Counted from the first letter of the stretch, positions 19,467 to 28,535 are shown. The stretch is DNA of 64,000 nt from Pannonibacter phragmitetus DSM 14782 (GCF_000382365.1 NZ_KB908228.1:1-64000); one strand, 5' to 3'. Program-made: numbers and translations. The notes: generated by a model from the sequence alone, not told the origin.

Positions 19467-20593
19467 TAGGTGCCGACCTTTCCGCTCTGGCACCCCAGCA
19501 TTCCGGCAACCGCCTCCGAGGCGAGGATTTCCCGGTCGAGAGCCTTGGCAAGGCCGGCAATGCGCGAGGCGAGATTGACGGCCGGGCCGACGACAGTGAA
19601 ATCCAGCCGCGTTTCGCTGCCCACATTGCCGAAGAACACATCACCGGCATGCAGTGCGATGCCCACCTTGATTTCCGGATTCTCCGCGCAGCAGTTGCGG
19701 TTCACATCGGCGATGCGCATCACGGCTTCCTGTGCCGCAAAAACAGCACGCCGCGAGGCCTCCTGCGCCTCGTCAGCAGTTTCATAAGGGAAGATTGCCA
19801 TCACTTCGTCGCCGATGAATTTCAGCACCTCACCGCCCTGCGCCTCGACAGCCGAGGCCATCGCGCCGAAATAGGTGTTGAGCAGCTCGATCAGCTTTTC
19901 GCCCGGCAACCGGTTGGAAAGGATCGTGAAGCCGCGCAGGTCGGCGAAGCTGATCACGGCCGAGATCAGTTCGCCGCCGCCGCGCTTGATACTGCCCTGC
20001 AGCACGCGGGACCCGGCACGCGGCCCCACATAGGTGTCGAGCAGCGTTGCTGCCGTCCGGCGCAGGGTGTTCAGCTCGCAGATCAGCCCGAGCGGCCGTG
20101 CGATGGACTCAAACACGGCAAGATGGGCGGGCGTAAAACCGGCTTCCGAACGGGTTGCCAGCGTCAGCGCCTTTGTGGTGCCGTCCGAGAACGGCATCGG
20201 CATGGCGATGTAGTCCTTGAAGCCCCCGTCCCGCAGCTCGGGCAAGATGCCGTACTCGCCCTCCTCCGGCTCCGGCGTCACCCGGATGCGGACAGAGCGG
20301 CCCTCCATGTAGACAACCTTGAGCGGACTGCGGTCATAGGACGCCTGCAGATCGGGCGCTTCCACATAGCGGCGCAGTTCCGTGTGGCCGTCACTGGTCC
20401 ACAGGGCGCTTTCCGCGCGCACATTTGGATGCAGCAATGCAATGCCCGTGCTGATCCTGTCGACCGGAATGCGCGCATCGCGCAGGCGCTCCCCCAGATA
20501 ACGGACGAGCTCCTGGGTGTCCTGCAGCTCGACCGCTTCTCCATAAAGCCACTGAATGATGTCAGCCGCAGCAAGCGGCGCCTCGAAAGACAT
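19349..20593 (-). CDS. Class III adenylate/guanylate cyclase
   Basis: A 414-residue soluble protein. The C-terminal catalytic domain (about 200-375) has both metal-binding aspartates (ISFADLRGFT and KFIGDEVMAIFP) and the transition-state Asn/Arg in VGPAVNLASRIAG; the lysine of LKFIGDE and the aspartate of LDFTVVG favour ATP as substrate. The N-terminal 190 residues look like a GAF-type sensor ending in the LNTLRRTAATLLDTYVG linker. It therefore probably makes cAMP in response to an unknown signal. GGAG precedes the ATG. The 3' end overlaps the DUF599 gene by 118 bases. Confidence 0.88.
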   Translation of the reverse strand: MSFEAPLAAADIIQWLYGEAVELQDTQELVRYLGERLRDARIPVDRISTGIALLHPNVRAESALWTSDGHTELRRYVEAPDLQASYDRSPLKVVYMEGRSVRIRVTPEPEEGEYGILPELRDGGFKDYIAMPMPFSDGTTKALTLATRSEAGFTPAHLAVFESIARPLGLICELNTLRRTAATLLDTYVGPRAGSRVLQGSIKRGGGELISAVISFADLRGFTILSNRLPGEKLIELLNTYFGAMASAVEAQGGEVLKFIGDEVMAIFPYETADEAQEASRRAVFAAQEAVMRIADVNRNCCAENPEIKVGIALHAGDVFFGNVGSETRLDFTVVGPAVNLASRIAGLAKALDREILASEAVAGMLGCQSGKVGTYYVKGFDEPVSVFSPPLGGSPCASPCSDAMTAVRAFDAN

Positions 20594-20689
20594 CGGAGTC
20601 TCCGTATCCGGCTATCAAGTCCTCAAGATAGGAGCCCGGAAGCGCATTGGGAAGATGGCTTGCACGTCACCAGTGCGTTCACACCGGCT

Positions 20690-21517
20690 CTACAGATCCT
20701 CAGGCGAGGGAAACAGCGACGAACTGCGCCCGCTCATCCAGTAGACGGCAAGGCCAACCCATTCCTTGACGGCGATATCCACCCGCAGGAAGCCCTCGGA
20801 CGAGGAGCCAAACGGGCGCCAGATATCCTGCGGGCCACGGGTGCGCCAGTCGACCGGATAGGCGATGACACCATCCCAGCCCGCCTGCCGGAACACTCCC
20901 ATGGCGCGCGGCATGTGATAGGCAGACGTCACCAGCAGGAACTTTTCGCCCGGCTGCGGCGACAGCAGAGCCCGTGTTTCCACCGCATTCTGCCAGGTGT
21001 TGCGCGAGCGGTCTTCCATCACGATCTGCTTCGGATCGATGCCGAAGCCTTCAAACACGCGCTCCGCTGCTACGGCCTCGGTGGTGGCACTGGCAAAGAG
21101 CAGGCCCTCCCCGCCCGAATGGACAACCTTCGCCTGCGGATAGCGCCGTGCCAGCTCCGGCACCACCGTGAGGCGTTCGGCCGCCATGGTGATCCCGGGA
21201 TAGGGCCGTGAGCTTGAAATCGTCGTGTCGAGCGCGCCGCCCAGAACAATGATGGCGCTTACCTCGTCCGGAAGCGTTTCCGGGGCGGGGAACCTGTCCT
21301 CCAGCGGAACGGTGATCATGTTTCCGAAGGGCGAAAGGCCAACCAGAACATAGAGGAAGATGCCGGCACCGGTGAGGAAAACCCCGGCCTTGCGCAGACG
21401 GGCGGCAAGCAGGCAGAAAAAACCGGCGCCAAGAACAAGCAGGATGAAATTCGACGGACGCATGAAGAAGAAGGCAATCTTGGAAAGATAGAAAAATACG
21501 TTCTCAGCCAGTTCCAT
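20690..21517 (-). CDS. YdcF/DUF218 family membrane protein (ElyC/SanA-like)
   Basis: A 275-residue protein with two or three membrane segments in the first 70 residues and a DUF218 domain containing IIVLGGAL, VVHSGGEG, RSRNTWQNA and LVTSAYHMPRAM. ElyC, the best-known relative, acts in envelope biogenesis and lipid-carrier metabolism, but the biochemical role is not settled. The ATG at 21517 is chosen since the hydrophobic segment begins there and AGGAG/GAGG lies upstream. The cyclase gene follows on the same strand after 96 bases. Confidence 0.82.
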   Translation of the reverse strand: MELAENVFFYLSKIAFFFMRPSNFILLVLGAGFFCLLAARLRKAGVFLTGAGIFLYVLVGLSPFGNMITVPLEDRFPAPETLPDEVSAIIVLGGALDTTISSSRPYPGITMAAERLTVVPELARRYPQAKVVHSGGEGLLFASATTEAVAAERVFEGFGIDPKQIVMEDRSRNTWQNAVETRALLSPQPGEKFLLVTSAYHMPRAMGVFRQAGWDGVIAYPVDWRTRGPQDIWRPFGSSSEGFLRVDIAVKEWVGLAVYWMSGRSSSLFPSPEDL

Positions 21518-21672
21518 GTCCGCGTCCGCCTCGCTCCTGTTGACCACCCCCGCGCCGCTTGTAGCGCATCGCACTGGCCGCTGCATGGCAAAAACCTCAG
21601 GAAACGGGGTGATCCCCTGCCGGGTGCGCCTCAGCCTGTCATTTCTGACAATTTTAATGGATTGCTGCAAGC

Positions 21673-21688
21673 CGTGACCCAGATCACA
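21673..21688. promoter_or_regulatory. CRP/FNR-family operator
   Basis: CGTGACCCAGATCACA matches the CRP consensus TGTGA-N6-TCACA at all but one position. It lies about 70 bases upstream of the globin-like gene and about 155 bases from the divergent ydcF-like gene, with the cyclase gene next along. Which CRP/FNR relative binds it cannot be told from the sequence. Confidence 0.55.
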
Positions 21689-21758
21689 GGCCAGCAAAGT
21701 CACCTGACGCACTCTCACACCCGGCTGGACACTGGGCATTTCAGCAAGGGGCAGAGAT

Positions 21759-22166
21759 ATGACACTTTATATCGAACTGGGCGGACGTTCCGTCATTGAG
21801 CGTGCGGTGCGGCATGTTTTGAGTATGCGTCTGCCAAACACCTCACAGCCATCAGACGTCATGCTGCCGCATCAGGCCGAATTGCTTCGCGAAGATCTGA
21901 CGGAATTCCTGATCTTCCTGTTTGGCGGTGCGCCCTTTTATGAAGGGCCAGCCATTCATCATGCCTTTTCTTACATCTGCAACTCGCATTCAGCCTTTGA
22001 CGAAGTGCGGGACATGTTCATTGAGGAGCTGACGCTGCGCCCGCAAACGGCCGGACTGCGGCCGCAGGTGCATGCCGCGCTGGAACAGATCCGTCATCAT
22101 GCGGTTCGTCAGCCGCATCCCGCGCGGGTTCAGGAACGGCCCCAGTTACAGGCGCGATCCTTCTGA
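21759..22166 (+). CDS. Truncated-globin-like protein with non-canonical haem pocket
   Basis: A 135-residue protein that can be aligned by eye to group I truncated haemoglobins: TLYIELGGRSVIERAV at the A/B helices, FLIFLFGGAPFYEG at the E/F junction, and F-x-x-V before the last helices, with nearly identical spacing. In that alignment the proximal F8 histidine position is Phe and the B10 Tyr is missing, although two His residues lie two and three positions earlier. So either haem binding is unconventional or absent. AGGGG precedes the ATG and a CRP-like site lies upstream. The family call is an inference. Confidence 0.5.
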   Translation: MTLYIELGGRSVIERAVRHVLSMRLPNTSQPSDVMLPHQAELLREDLTEFLIFLFGGAPFYEGPAIHHAFSYICNSHSAFDEVRDMFIEELTLRPQTAGLRPQVHAALEQIRHHAVRQPHPARVQERPQLQARSF

Positions 22167-22184
22167 TCATCTTTGCAAATGCAA

Positions 22185-22211
22185 AAAGCCGCCGGCAGAA
22201 CCGGCGGCTTT
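22185..22211. terminator. Bidirectional terminator between globin-like gene and clpP
   Basis: An eleven-base perfect stem AAAGCCGCCGG / CCGGCGGCTTT with a five-base loop and A/T flanks lies between the converging genes. Confidence 0.88.
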
Positions 22212-22235
22212 CGCTTGTCAGGGCAAGAGCCCTGA

Positions 22236-22850
22236 TTACTTCACTTCATCAGCGCTGCTGACGACCTTGCCGACGAGGCCATAGGCGATGCCCTCTTCCG
22301 GGCTCATCCAGTAGTCACGGTCGGTGTCCTTCTCGATGCGCGCGATCGGCTGGCCGGTGGCATCGGCGAAGATCTGGTTCAGGCGGTCGCGCATCTTGAT
22401 GATCTCGCGGGCCTGGATTTCGATGTCGGTCGCCATGCCGCCGGCACCACCGGACGGTTGATGCAGCAGGAAACGGGTGTTCTTGGTGCAGTAGCGGCGC
22501 TCTTTCGGTACCGACACATAAATCAGCGCGCCGGCGCTCGCCACCCAGCCCATGCCGAGGATACGCACTTCCGGGCGGATGAAGCGGATGGTGTCGTGGA
22601 TCATGTCGCCGGATTCGACATGGCCGCCGGGCGAAGACACGATGACCGTGATCGGGTCGCCGGACACCTGAGACAGAGCCAGCAGGCGGGCGCAGACGTC
22701 ACGGGCCAGTTCCTGGGTGATCGGGCCGGTGATGAGGACGGTGCGCGCATCGAACAGATGCTTGTCGACCTGAACCGACTGCGGCGTCTTGGTCTTCTCG
22801 TCCTCGTCATCATCAAGGCGGGCCGGCACCGGATTCATATAATTGCTCAT
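22236..22850 (-). CDS. ClpP-family serine protease (ClpP paralogue)
   Basis: A 204-residue ClpP-like peptidase with an intact triad: Ser105 in GWVASAGAL, His130 in LLHQPSGG, and Asp in TDRDYW near 177-179. It differs from main-line ClpP in the VASAG nucleophile motif and in having an acidic N-terminal extension (DDDEDE) with no propeptide seen. Alphaproteobacteria often carry several ClpP genes; as no clpX or tig is adjacent, this is probably an accessory copy. The ATG at 22850 is preceded by GGAG, though at a long spacing. Confidence 0.88.
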   Translation of the reverse strand: MSNYMNPVPARLDDDEDEKTKTPQSVQVDKHLFDARTVLITGPITQELARDVCARLLALSQVSGDPITVIVSSPGGHVESGDMIHDTIRFIRPEVRILGMGWVASAGALIYVSVPKERRYCTKNTRFLLHQPSGGAGGMATDIEIQAREIIKMRDRLNQIFADATGQPIARIEKDTDRDYWMSPEEGIAYGLVGKVVSSADEVK

Positions 22851-22997
22851 GCGCAGGAAAGCTCCATTGTCACGGTGCGCCGGCAGGGCCGGCACGGGTT
22901 CTCATAGGCCCATACTTAAGCGAAGCGCTGCCGCCCCGCAATGAAGACACGCATTTAGACACACAAGGGTTATCAACTGGGCAACACGCCGGTGGTT

Positions 22998-24248
22998 TCA
23001 GGACTGTGCGCCGGGCGCATAGTCACTGGTACCGGCCACTACAATGGCTGGGGACGGCGCGGCGCCCTTGCCGCCTGCAGCATCTATGCCGTGCTGACCG
23101 TCAACCTCGACGCAATCGCGTCCCCTGCGTTTTGCGGCATAAAGCGCCCAGTCCGCGCGCTGCAACAGGCCATCCACGTCGGCATCGCTGACCGGCATGA
23201 TGCCGATTCCTGTCGAAACGGTGATCCTGAAGCCGGGGTTGCCGCCAAGCATGGACAGAACGCGGGTGTGCACGCGAAGCCCTTCGGCCAGTCCATATGC
23301 TGCGAGCGCGGACTCACCCGTCAGCAGGCAGGCAAACTCCTCCCCGCCAATACGGCCGGTCAACCCGTGCGGCCCCAGCCGGTCCCGCATCAACTGGCTG
23401 AAGGCCTGCAGCACCGTATCTCCACCAGCATGTCCGAACCGGTCATTGACCGTCTTGAAGTGGTCAATGTCGCACAGGATCATGCAGACAGGAGCGCCTT
23501 CCCGGCGGGCTGTCACAAGTGCAGCCAAAGCGGCGCTGCGGAATGCGCCCCGGTTCAAAAGCCCGGTCAGAACGTCCTCTTCCGCCTCACGCCGCAAATT
23601 CTGCAATTGCCCGTCACGGAAAAGCATCACGCTGGCCAGAATGGCCGCCGAAGAGAGAAGGATGGCGGCCAGAAACTGAGACACGCTGCCATGCGCGCCC
23701 AGGCTGGAAAAATACTGCGTTGTCTCGGGCGCGGTGATCATGAGGAGCATGCGGGATGCGTGCATGAGCGCCGCGCCAGCGAAAAGCATCAGGAAGACCA
23801 TCCGCACCGGCTTCGACAAAAGCACCGCACGCAGGAACTCGAAGGCTGTGACGGCAGAAACGAACATGAGAATGAAAGACAGGGAGGTCAGGCGCAGCGT
23901 CGCATTTTCCAGGAAACCCGGAATGATACACAGACCATTCCACAGGATGATCGGCGTGAGCATGGCGAGCAGCGACGTGTGGCGGCCTGAAAAATGGCGG
24001 GTTGCCGCATAGCCAAGACCCGCCCCCAGACAGAGGAGAGAATGGCCCAGATGCAGCACCCAGAGCCCCGTGAGGCTTTCACGCAAGGCCAGCAAAGCAA
24101 AGCCGGGCACGCGCACAAGCAGGCTGACAGACCAGAGCAGAATGCCGGAGTGCTCACGTTCAATCCGCCATTGACGGAAAAGCTGAAGTCCGCCGGCTAA
24201 AAAAAGGCAGGCGAAAACAATCAGCATTGATGGAGTATCAATGGTCAA
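22998..24248 (-). CDS. Membrane-bound GGDEF-domain diguanylate cyclase
   Basis: A 416-residue protein with six or seven membrane segments in the first 210 residues and a C-terminal GGDEF domain whose active motif is GGEEF, preceded by DVLTGLLNR and CDIDHFKTVND. It should make cyclic di-GMP at the inner membrane. No RxxD inhibitory site occurs five residues before GGEEF, so product inhibition through the I-site is not expected. The sensory N-terminus is not recognised as a named domain. It is a single gene, 162 bases from its nearest upstream neighbour. Confidence 0.9.
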   Translation of the reverse strand: MTIDTPSMLIVFACLFLAGGLQLFRQWRIEREHSGILLWSVSLLVRVPGFALLALRESLTGLWVLHLGHSLLCLGAGLGYAATRHFSGRHTSLLAMLTPIILWNGLCIIPGFLENATLRLTSLSFILMFVSAVTAFEFLRAVLLSKPVRMVFLMLFAGAALMHASRMLLMITAPETTQYFSSLGAHGSVSQFLAAILLSSAAILASVMLFRDGQLQNLRREAEEDVLTGLLNRGAFRSAALAALVTARREGAPVCMILCDIDHFKTVNDRFGHAGGDTVLQAFSQLMRDRLGPHGLTGRIGGEEFACLLTGESALAAYGLAEGLRVHTRVLSMLGGNPGFRITVSTGIGIMPVSDADVDGLLQRADWALYAAKRRGRDCVEVDGQHGIDAAGGKGAAPSPAIVVAGTSDYAPGAQS

Positions 24249-24411
24249 ACAAATCCCCTGCGCCTTATCCCGAGCGACGTTAGGCTTGCAGGATTTAGCA
24301 GGAAGTTAAATCAGTTCAGGCTGTTGAGGTTTTTTCATCACCCGATGAATCAAGGCCGAAGCGCCCGCGTTCCAAACGGGCCGCGCAAGCGGGCGCCCCA
24401 GCCTTGACCGT

Positions 24412-25584
24412 TCAGGCGGTCTTGTTGAAGATCTCGCGGCCGATCAGCATGCGGCGGATTTCGCTGGTGCCTGCCCCGATCTCGTAAAGCTTGGCATCGC
24501 GCAGCAACCGGCCTGTGGGATAGTCGTTGATATAGCCGTTGCCGCCCAGAAGCTGGATCGCATCCAGGGCCACCTTCGTCGCGTTTTCTGCGGCATAGAG
24601 GATGGCACCGGCTGCGTCTTCCCGCGTGGTCTCGCCCCTGTCGCAGGCCTGCGCCACCGCATAGACATAGGCCTTGGTGGCGTTCATGGTCACATACATG
24701 TCCGCCACCTTGCCCTGCACCAGCTGGAAGGTGCCGATGGGGGCGCCGAACTGCTGGCGCTCGTGGACGTAAGGGATGACCACATCCATCGCCGCCTGCA
24801 TCAGGCCGATGCAGCCTGCCGCCAGCACGGCACGCTCATAATCCAGCCCGGACATGAGCACGTTGACGCCCTTGCCCACCTCGGCCAGCACATTTTCCTC
24901 CGGCACCTCGCAATCCTCGAAGACGAGTTCGCCGGTCTCCGAGCCGCGCATGCCCAGCTTGTCCAGCTTCTGCGCCACGGAGAAGCCCTTGAAGCCCTTC
25001 TCGATCAGGAAGGCGGTGATGCCGCGCGAGCCTGCTGCCGGATCGGTCTTGGCATAGACGATCAGTGTGTCGGCGCAGGGGCCGTTGGTGATCCACATCT
25101 TGGTGCCGTTCAGCACATAGCGGTCACCCTTCTTGTCGGCCCTGAGCTTCATCGACACCACATCCGAACCGGCGCCCGGCTCGGACATGGCCAGCGCGCC
25201 CACATGCTCGCCGCTGATCAGCTTGCCGAGATAGCGCTTCTTCTGATCCTCATTGCCCCAGCGGCGCAACTGGTTGACGCAGAGATTGGAATGGGCGCCG
25301 TAGGAGAGGCCAATCGAGCCGGAGGCCCGGCTCACCTCTTCCATGGCGATGCAGTGCTCCAGATAGCCAAGCCCTGCCCCGCCCCAGTCCTCTTCCACCG
25401 TGATGCCGTGCAGGCCGAGCTCACCCATTTCCGGCCACAATTCACGCGGGAACCAGTCGTCCCGGTCGATGCGGGCGGCCAGCGGCGCGATGCGGTCCTG
25501 CGAATAGGAGCGCACGCTGTCGCGCAGCATGTCAGCCGTTTCGCCGAGGTTGAAGTTGAATGACGGAAAGTCATTGCGGATCAT
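24412..25584 (-). CDS. ivd: Isovaleryl-CoA dehydrogenase
   Basis: The 390-residue acyl-CoA dehydrogenase oxidises isovaleryl-CoA to 3-methylcrotonyl-CoA in leucine breakdown, giving electrons to ETF. The isovaleryl-CoA dehydrogenase diagnosis rests on Glu250 in [12 protein letters not shown], the catalytic base position used by this subfamily, together with [23 protein letters not shown] and [18 protein letters not shown]. It is the last gene of a four-gene minus-strand cluster led by a MerR regulator. The partner methylcrotonyl-CoA carboxylase genes are not in view. Confidence 0.93.
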   Translation of the reverse strand: MIRNDFPSFNFNLGETADMLRDSVRSYSQDRIAPLAARIDRDDWFPRELWPEMGELGLHGITVEEDWGGAGLGYLEHCIAMEEVSRASGSIGLSYGAHSNLCVNQLRRWGNEDQKKRYLGKLISGEHVGALAMSEPGAGSDVVSMKLRADKKGDRYVLNGTKMWITNGPCADTLIVYAKTDPAAGSRGITAFLIEKGFKGFSVAQKLDKLGMRGSETGELVFEDCEVPEENVLAEVGKGVNVLMSGLDYERAVLAAGCIGLMQAAMDVVIPYVHERQQFGAPIGTFQLVQGKVADMYVTMNATKAYVYAVAQACDRGETTREDAAGAILYAAENATKVALDAIQLLGGNGYINDYPTGRLLRDAKLYEIGAGTSEIRRMLIGREIFNKTA

Positions 25585-25620
25585 GGGCTTTTCCTCCAGT
25601 CGCCCGGCCCTCCCGGCCGT

Positions 25621-26070
25621 TCAGCGTGTGTATTTGATAAATGGGGTGACCTTGCCGACACGGTCGTAGAGCTGGCGGGCCGTGGCATTGAATTCCTGGG
25701 TCAGCCAGTAGACGTAAGGCGCACCTTTTGCATCGGCCGCGGCATAGACCGCCTCGATCAGCGCCCGGCCCACGCCGCGCCCGCGCACGGACGGGTCGGC
25801 ATAAAGATCCTGCAGATAGCAGTAAGGGCCTTCGGTCCAGCAGGACTGGTGAAAGATGTAGTGGACGATGCCGACCAGCCGGCCGGTTTCATCGACAGCG
25901 CAGAGCCCATGCGGATCCTCGTCCGGGGTCATCAGCCGCGACCAGTTGAGATCATATTGCGACTGGGGCTTTTCGGTTTCGTAGAAGACGAGATAGGCCT
26001 TCCACAGCGCTGCCCATTCGGCATGGTCTTGCGGCTGAAGCGGGCGGATGGTGATTGCGGCTTGCGTCAT
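25621..26070 (-). CDS. GNAT family N-acetyltransferase
   Basis: A 149-residue acetyltransferase with the acetyl-CoA binding motif VRGRGVGRALIEAVY (about residues 96-110) and the closing NATARQLYDRVG segment. Such proteins acetylate amines of small molecules or proteins; the substrate is unknown. It lies between the thioesterase and isovaleryl-CoA dehydrogenase genes with gaps of 25 and 36 bases, so it is probably co-transcribed. Confidence 0.86.
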   Translation of the reverse strand: MTQAAITIRPLQPQDHAEWAALWKAYLVFYETEKPQSQYDLNWSRLMTPDEDPHGLCAVDETGRLVGIVHYIFHQSCWTEGPYCYLQDLYADPSVRGRGVGRALIEAVYAAADAKGAPYVYWLTQEFNATARQLYDRVGKVTPFIKYTR

Positions 26071-26095
26071 GGGTCCTCACTTGCCTTGCAGATCT

Positions 26096-26542
26096 TCAGT
26101 CCTCGACGCCCTCAAGGCAGATCATCGAGAACAGGCCGGTGGCCACGTGGATTTCCCTTTCCCCGGTCACGCCATAGACATCCGAGCGGCAGATGGTCAG
26201 CGTGCGGCCCGGCTTGATGACACGGCCGCGCGCCACCAGCTTCTCGCCCTTGCCGGGATTGAGCAGGTTGATCTTGAATTCTGTGCTGAGCACGCCGGTG
26301 CCGGCCGGATAGAGCGACAGGGCGGCATAGCCAGCGGCGCTGTCGGCAATCGAGGTGGTGGAACCGGCGTGGAAAAACCCGTGCTGCTGGGTCAGTTCGG
26401 CCCGGTGCGGCATCTCGATATCCACCTCGCCGGGGGCCAGATGGCTGAGGCTTGCGCCCAGATGACCCATGAAGGGCTGGCGGGTAAAGCTGCTGCGGAC
26501 CCTTTCCTCCCAGTGCGGATCGCGCGGCTCGAATGCTGTCAT
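26096..26542 (-). CDS. PaaI-type hotdog-fold thioesterase
   Basis: A 148-residue single-hotdog protein with HGFFHAGSTTSIADSAAGYAA, the active-site helix pattern of PaaI/YdiI-like acyl-CoA thioesterases, including the Asp of IADS. In an acyl-CoA degradation cluster it may release CoA from stalled intermediates, which is inference. It is 27 bases after the MerR-family gene and 25 bases before the GNAT gene. Confidence 0.85.
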   Translation of the reverse strand: MTAFEPRDPHWEERVRSSFTRQPFMGHLGASLSHLAPGEVDIEMPHRAELTQQHGFFHAGSTTSIADSAAGYAALSLYPAGTGVLSTEFKINLLNPGKGEKLVARGRVIKPGRTLTICRSDVYGVTGEREIHVATGLFSMICLEGVED

Positions 26543-26569
26543 GGTCTTCCTCCTCCCCGGTCCAGCGCC

Positions 26570-26968
26570 TCAGCCGTTTTCCCGCGGCACGCCCAGTTCC
26601 TGCAGACGCGTCAGACAGCCGCGCTCGACGTCGGCGAGTTCCGCCAGCGTCAGCTCGATGTCATTGCGCTTTTCTTCGAGTTCGGCGCGCCGCTCGGCAA
26701 TCTTGCGCATGAGCAGCTGCAGCTGCCCCGCCTCCCCCGGCGCCTTGCCGTACATGCCGATGATTTCGCTGATCTCGGTCAGCGAGAAGCCGAGGCGCTT
26801 GCCCCGCAGGATCAGCTTCAGCCGCGTCCTGTCCGCGGGCTTGTAGAGCCGCTGGCGGCCGCGCCGCTGCGGCGTGATCAGCCCCTGCGCCTCATAAAAG
26901 CGCAAGGTCCGGGTGGTGATCCCGAATTCCTGCGTCAACTGGGTGATCGTATAGAGCCGCGGTTCCAT
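26570..26968 (-). CDS. MerR-family regulator of branched-chain acyl-CoA catabolism (LiuR-like)
   Basis: A 132-residue MerR protein with the N-terminal winged helix (YTITQLTQEFGITTRTLRFYE, then GLITPQRRGRQRLY) and a coiled-coil dimerisation helix; it lacks the Cys ligands of metal-sensing MerR proteins. LiuR proteins control leucine/isovalerate genes in proteobacteria, and this one heads a cluster that ends in isovaleryl-CoA dehydrogenase. An operator-like dyad occurs 30 bases upstream, so autoregulation is likely. Confidence 0.85.
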   Translation of the reverse strand: MEPRLYTITQLTQEFGITTRTLRFYEAQGLITPQRRGRQRLYKPADRTRLKLILRGKRLGFSLTEISEIIGMYGKAPGEAGQLQLLMRKIAERRAELEEKRNDIELTLAELADVERGCLTRLQELGVPRENG

Positions 26969-26997
26969 GAAGCCTCCATGCTGCGGCTAGCTTCATG

Positions 26998-27015
26998 GAC
27001 TTTTACGTTAAAGTC
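26998..27015. promoter_or_regulatory. Probable LiuR-type operator
   Basis: GACTTTTACGTTAAAGTC is a near-perfect dyad (GACTTT ... AAAGTC around an ACGT core) 30 bases upstream of the MerR-family start. It resembles the LiuR consensus, which has the same T-rich arm, ACGT core and A-rich arm, and lies in an AT-rich promoter region. Confidence 0.6.
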
Positions 27016-27059
27016 AATCTGATGATTTATATCTATATTTTTCAGTTAGTTAAAATAAA

Positions 27060-28535
27060 TCAAAGCGGCAGGCGGAACCAGAGCGCGGCAATGCCGAGGA
27101 AGGCGAAGAAGCCGATCACATCCGTCACCATCGTGACGAACACGCTGGAGGCGATGGCCGGATCCGCCTTCAGCTTGTCGAGCGTGACCGGGATCAGCAG
27201 ACCGCCCAGCCCGGCGCAGACCAGATTGACCATGATGGCAGCGGCGATGACGACGCCAAGGCCGGGCATCTCGAACCAGATGGCAGCCGTCGCCCCCATC
27301 AGGGTGGCCAGCGCCATGCCGTTGATGACGCTCACCATGACCTCACGGCGCAACACGCGCCAGATGTTGCGGGTGTCCAGTTCCTGGGTGGCCAGCGCGC
27401 GCACGGCAACCGTCATGGTCTGCGTGGCCGCATTGCCGCCCATGGACGCAACGATGGGCATGAGCACTGCCAGCGCCACCATGGCCTCGATGGTATCTTC
27501 AAACATGGAAATCACGCTGGCCGCCAGAAGCGCCGTGCCCAGATTGACGATCAGCCAGACAATGCGCGAGCGGGCGATGGTGATCACCGTATCGGAAATC
27601 TCTTCATCACCCACACCGCCAAGGGCGCGCATGTCCTCTTCGGCCTCCTCCTGGATGACGTCCACGATGTCATCGACCGTCAGCACGCCGACCAGCCGGC
27701 CGCTTTCGTCCACCACGGCGGCGGAGACCAGATTGTAGCGCTCGAAGAGGCGGGCCACCTCTTCCTGGTCATCCGTGGCGCGCACGCGCTTGAGATCCTC
27801 CTCGAAAATATCGGAGATCTTCGCAGCGCGCTGTGTGCGCAGGATCCTGTCCAGAGACACGGCACCGGCCAGCCGGAAGCCGGGATCGACCACATAGATT
27901 TCGTAGAACGTGTCCGGGAGATCCTTGTCCTCGCGCAGATAGTCGATGGTTTGCCCCACCGTCCAGAATGGCGGCACGGCAATGAAATCGGACTGCATGC
28001 GCCGGCCGGCGCTGTCTTCCGGATAATCAAGGGCGCGTTCCAGCTGGACACGCTCGGACAGCGGCAGCTCATCGAGGATCGCCGCCTGATCTTCCGCATC
28101 AAGGTCTTCCAGAATGTAGACCGCGTCGTCCGAATCAAGCTCGCCAAGACCTTCGGCGATGTCGGCCGCAGGGAGCTCTTCCAGCAGGCGGACGCGCACC
28201 GCCTCATCCATTTCCGTCAGCGCGGCATAGTCGAAGAGATCGCCCATGAGACGGACGAATACCGGCCGGTCGGATTCCGGCAGCGCATCAATCAGCTCGC
28301 CGACATCCGCTTCATGCAGATCACCGGCAAGCGTCCGAACCGCTTCCTCATCCTGCGCTGCAACAGCTTCGGCAACAGCCCGGATGAAGGCCTCGTTGAG
28401 CCAGCCATCTTCACCATGAACGGGGATTCCAGCGTCCGCCGGCTGAGGTGTTTCTGGCCCCTCGCCGGGCGTCACCGGGTGCGGGGAAACAGGGGCAAGG
28501 TCAGGTCCTGCGTCGTTTTTGCCGGCGTCAGTCAT
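27060..28535 (-). CDS. mgtE: Magnesium transporter MgtE
   Basis: A 491-residue Mg2+ channel. A 45-residue Pro-rich N-terminus precedes the MgtE N domain (about 60-165), two CBS domains (about 170-300) and five C-terminal membrane segments. The segment with MPIVASMGGNAATQT carries the conserved pore signature. The cytosolic domains close the channel when Mg2+ is ample. It is followed by an AT-rich region shared with the LiuR-type operator and converges on no gene; it appears monocistronic. Confidence 0.94.
   Translation of the reverse strand: MTDAGKNDAGPDLAPVSPHPVTPGEGPETPQPADAGIPVHGEDGWLNEAFIRAVAEAVAAQDEEAVRTLAGDLHEADVGELIDALPESDRPVFVRLMGDLFDYAALTEMDEAVRVRLLEELPAADIAEGLGELDSDDAVYILEDLDAEDQAAILDELPLSERVQLERALDYPEDSAGRRMQSDFIAVPPFWTVGQTIDYLREDKDLPDTFYEIYVVDPGFRLAGAVSLDRILRTQRAAKISDIFEEDLKRVRATDDQEEVARLFERYNLVSAAVVDESGRLVGVLTVDDIVDVIQEEAEEDMRALGGVGDEEISDTVITIARSRIVWLIVNLGTALLAASVISMFEDTIEAMVALAVLMPIVASMGGNAATQTMTVAVRALATQELDTRNIWRVLRREVMVSVINGMALATLMGATAAIWFEMPGLGVVIAAAIMVNLVCAGLGGLLIPVTLDKLKADPAIASSVFVTMVTDVIGFFAFLGIAALWFRLPL

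Noticed and set aside
18674-21211. An 845-codon plus-strand open frame across DUF599, cyclase and YdcF
   Set aside because: It runs through three genes with strong family features in other frames, and its composition is Arg/Pro/His-rich in the manner of shadow frames.
24295-24309. CtrA-like site TTAG-N7-TTAA upstream of the membrane GGDEF gene
   Set aside because: One mismatch to a short AT-rich consensus is expected by chance often, and nothing else supports cell-cycle control. A similar weak match near 18511-18526 was rejected for the same reason.
24361-24396. GCGCCCGC/GCGGGCGC pair after ivd as a terminator
   Set aside because: The loop is 20 bases and there is no T run; it could be chance in GC-rich sequence.
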